In this document: positions 5,090 to 6,079 of the stretch, in pieces | Numbering within the stretch: the first letter of the stretch is position 1 | Layout: every line of letters starts with the position of its first letter | Assembly (NCBI GenBank): GCA_030040115.1 | Contig: JASHUH010000307.1 | Span: forward strand, 1-6,079 | Source: Acidobacteriaceae bacterium | GTDB taxonomy: Bacteria > Acidobacteriota > Terriglobia > Terriglobales > Acidobacteriaceae | Direction of reading: 5' to 3' | DNA length: 6,079 nucleotides | Notes under the pieces: model-generated | Databases searched by the model: none | Told to the model about the DNA's origin: nothing | What the model saw: only the letters and a program-made list of their open reading frames with translations | Made by a program: the position numbers and the translations under genes

Positions 5090-6079
5090 CTACTGCGAGC
5101 CGCCATCCGCGGCTTCGAATTCCAGCTCGTCGAAGCGCCGCCACTTATAGATCGCGATCGAAACCACCCAGCTCAGCGCGAAGAGCCCCACGATCAGGAA
5201 ACCCAGCGTGCCGAAGTGATCGTTCAGATTGCGCACCAGCACCCAGAAACCGCCGTTGAATCCGAACTGCCCCGCAAGCAGCCCCAGCGCCTCGATGCCT
5301 CCCACCAGCACCGCCACCAGCACGGAGACAAACGTGATGGTCAGGTTGTAGTAGAGCTTGCGCACCGGCTTGACGAACGCCCATCCATACGCCCCCAGCA
5401 TAAGAATGTTGTCGGTGGTGTCAATCAACCCCATGCCGGCCGCAAAAAGAAAAGGAAACACAAGAATCGACCCCATCGGCAAGCCCTTCGAGGCTTCGGC
5501 CGCGGAGATGCCCAGCAACCCGATCTCGGTCGCGGTGTCGAATCCCAAGCCGAAGAGGAATCCCAGCGGATACATGTGCCAGCTCTTGCGGATCATCTGG
5601 AACATGGGCCGGAACAGCCGGGCAAGAAAACCCCGGTCAGCCAGAAGCATATCGAAATCCTCTTCAACGTACGGCGCCCCGGCGCGGACCCGAACGAAGG
5701 CGTGATAAATGGATCGCAACACGACCACATTCACCACCGCGATGCCAAGCAAGAAGAGGCTCGACACCAAGGTTCCGATCACTCCGCCGATGCCGCGCGC
5801 CGCATCCATGCGATGTTGCAGCGCCAGCGCTGTGCCGGCAATCGCCGCGGCGCCCAAAACCACCACAGTGGAGTGCCCCAGGGAAAACATGAAACCGACG
5901 GCAATCGGGCGCTTGCCTTCCTGCATCAGCTTGCGCGTCACATTGTCAATCGCGGCGATGTGGTCCGCATCTACCGCATGCCGCAGACCGAAGCTATAGG
6001 CGAGAAGCGCCGTTCCGAGCAATAACGGGTAATGGCGAAACGCGAGCGCCGCCCAGAGCCACGCCCCCGCATTGAAGAC
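5090..6079 (-). CDS. NiCoT (HoxN/HupN/NixA) nickel/cobalt permease, cut by right edge
   Basis: The minus-strand frame runs from the TAG at 5090-5092 to the window edge (329 residues visible). It continues upstream of the TTG at 6022 without a stop; the extra residues (NAGAWLWAALAF, then YPLLLGTALLAYSF) match the family N-terminus, so the true start lies outside. All NiCoT signatures are present, numbered from the first visible residue: RHAVDADHIAAIDN (33-46), carrying the metal-binding HX4DH motif (H34, D39, H40); FSLGHSTVVV (65-74); LGFDTATEIG (178-187); and GMGLIDTTD (215-223). About eight hydrophobic segments fit a polytopic inner-membrane secondary transporter that imports Ni2+ and/or Co2+ with high affinity and low capacity, for enzymes such as [NiFe]-hydrogenase or urease. 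Ni/Co selectivity cannot be read from the sequence. The gene converges on nikR with 78 bp between the stops. Its promoter, where a NikR operator would be expected, is not in the window. Only a few N-terminal residues should be missing. Confidence 0.95.
   Translation of the reverse strand, partial: VFNAGAWLWAALAFRHYPLLLGTALLAYSFGLRHAVDADHIAAIDNVTRKLMQEGKRPIAVGFMFSLGHSTVVVLGAAAIAGTALALQHRMDAARGIGGVIGTLVSSLFLLGIAVVNVVVLRSIYHAFVRVRAGAPYVEEDFDMLLADRGFLARLFRPMFQMIRKSWHMYPLGFLFGLGFDTATEIGLLGISAAEASKGLPMGSILVFPFLFAAGMGLIDTTDNILMLGAYGWAFVKPVRKLYYNLTITFVSVLVAVLVGGIEALGLLAGQFGFNGGFWVLVRNLNDHFGTLGFLIVGLFALSWVVSIAIYKWRRFDELEFEAADGGSQ

Noticed and set aside
5216..6025. A 269-codon plus-strand frame opposite the permease gene
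   Set aside because: Its composition (Gln, His, Arg, Pro) is an artefact of reading hydrophobic permease codons on the wrong strand. The minus strand has every NiCoT signature.
1..6079. CRISPR arrays, insertion sequences and rRNA
   Set aside because: No regularly spaced repeats longer than the 27-bp tandem tract, no transposase motifs, no terminal inverted repeats and no rRNA-like sequence were seen.

Overview
The window is GC-rich, densely coded bacterial DNA. It most likely comes from a soil Acidobacteriota (Terriglobia-like) chromosome. That guess rests on secreted plant-glycan glycosidases, including a Tat-exported GH79 enzyme of the kind characterised from Acidobacterium capsulatum, next to a NikR/NiCoT nickel module. 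No 16S or other phylogenetic marker is present, so the assignment is an inference.

Layout, left to right. (1) 1-652, minus strand: the N-terminal 217 residues of a secreted GH27 alpha-galactosidase, cut by the left edge. (2) 653-1507: a stretch with no confident gene, more moderate in G+C, holding two small low-confidence ORFs (68 and 58 codons), each with a good Shine-Dalgarno. (3) 1508-2620, minus strand: an unrecognised four-helix membrane protein of 370 aa with lower G+C than its neighbours. (4) 2621-2991: a divergent intergenic region with a three-unit 9-bp tandem repeat (2868-2894). (5) 2992-4530, plus strand: a Tat-exported GH79 beta-glucuronidase-type glycosidase with both catalytic glutamates visible. 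(6) 4568-5011, plus strand: NikR, the nickel-responsive repressor, only 37 nt behind the glycosidase. (7) 5090-6079, minus strand: a NiCoT (HoxN/HupN/NixA) nickel/cobalt permease, convergent with nikR and running off the right edge.

Two themes emerge. The GH27 and GH79 enzymes would act outside the cytoplasm, trimming alpha-galactosyl and beta-glucuronosyl ends from plant or microbial polysaccharides. NikR and the permease form a nickel homeostasis pair: the permease imports Ni2+, and NikR would shut down uptake genes when nickel is sufficient. The permease promoter lies outside the window, so its control by NikR cannot be checked here. The membrane protein and the small ORFs sit between the two glycosidase genes like an accessory insertion. 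They are the least explained part of the window, but nothing in them proves a new system.
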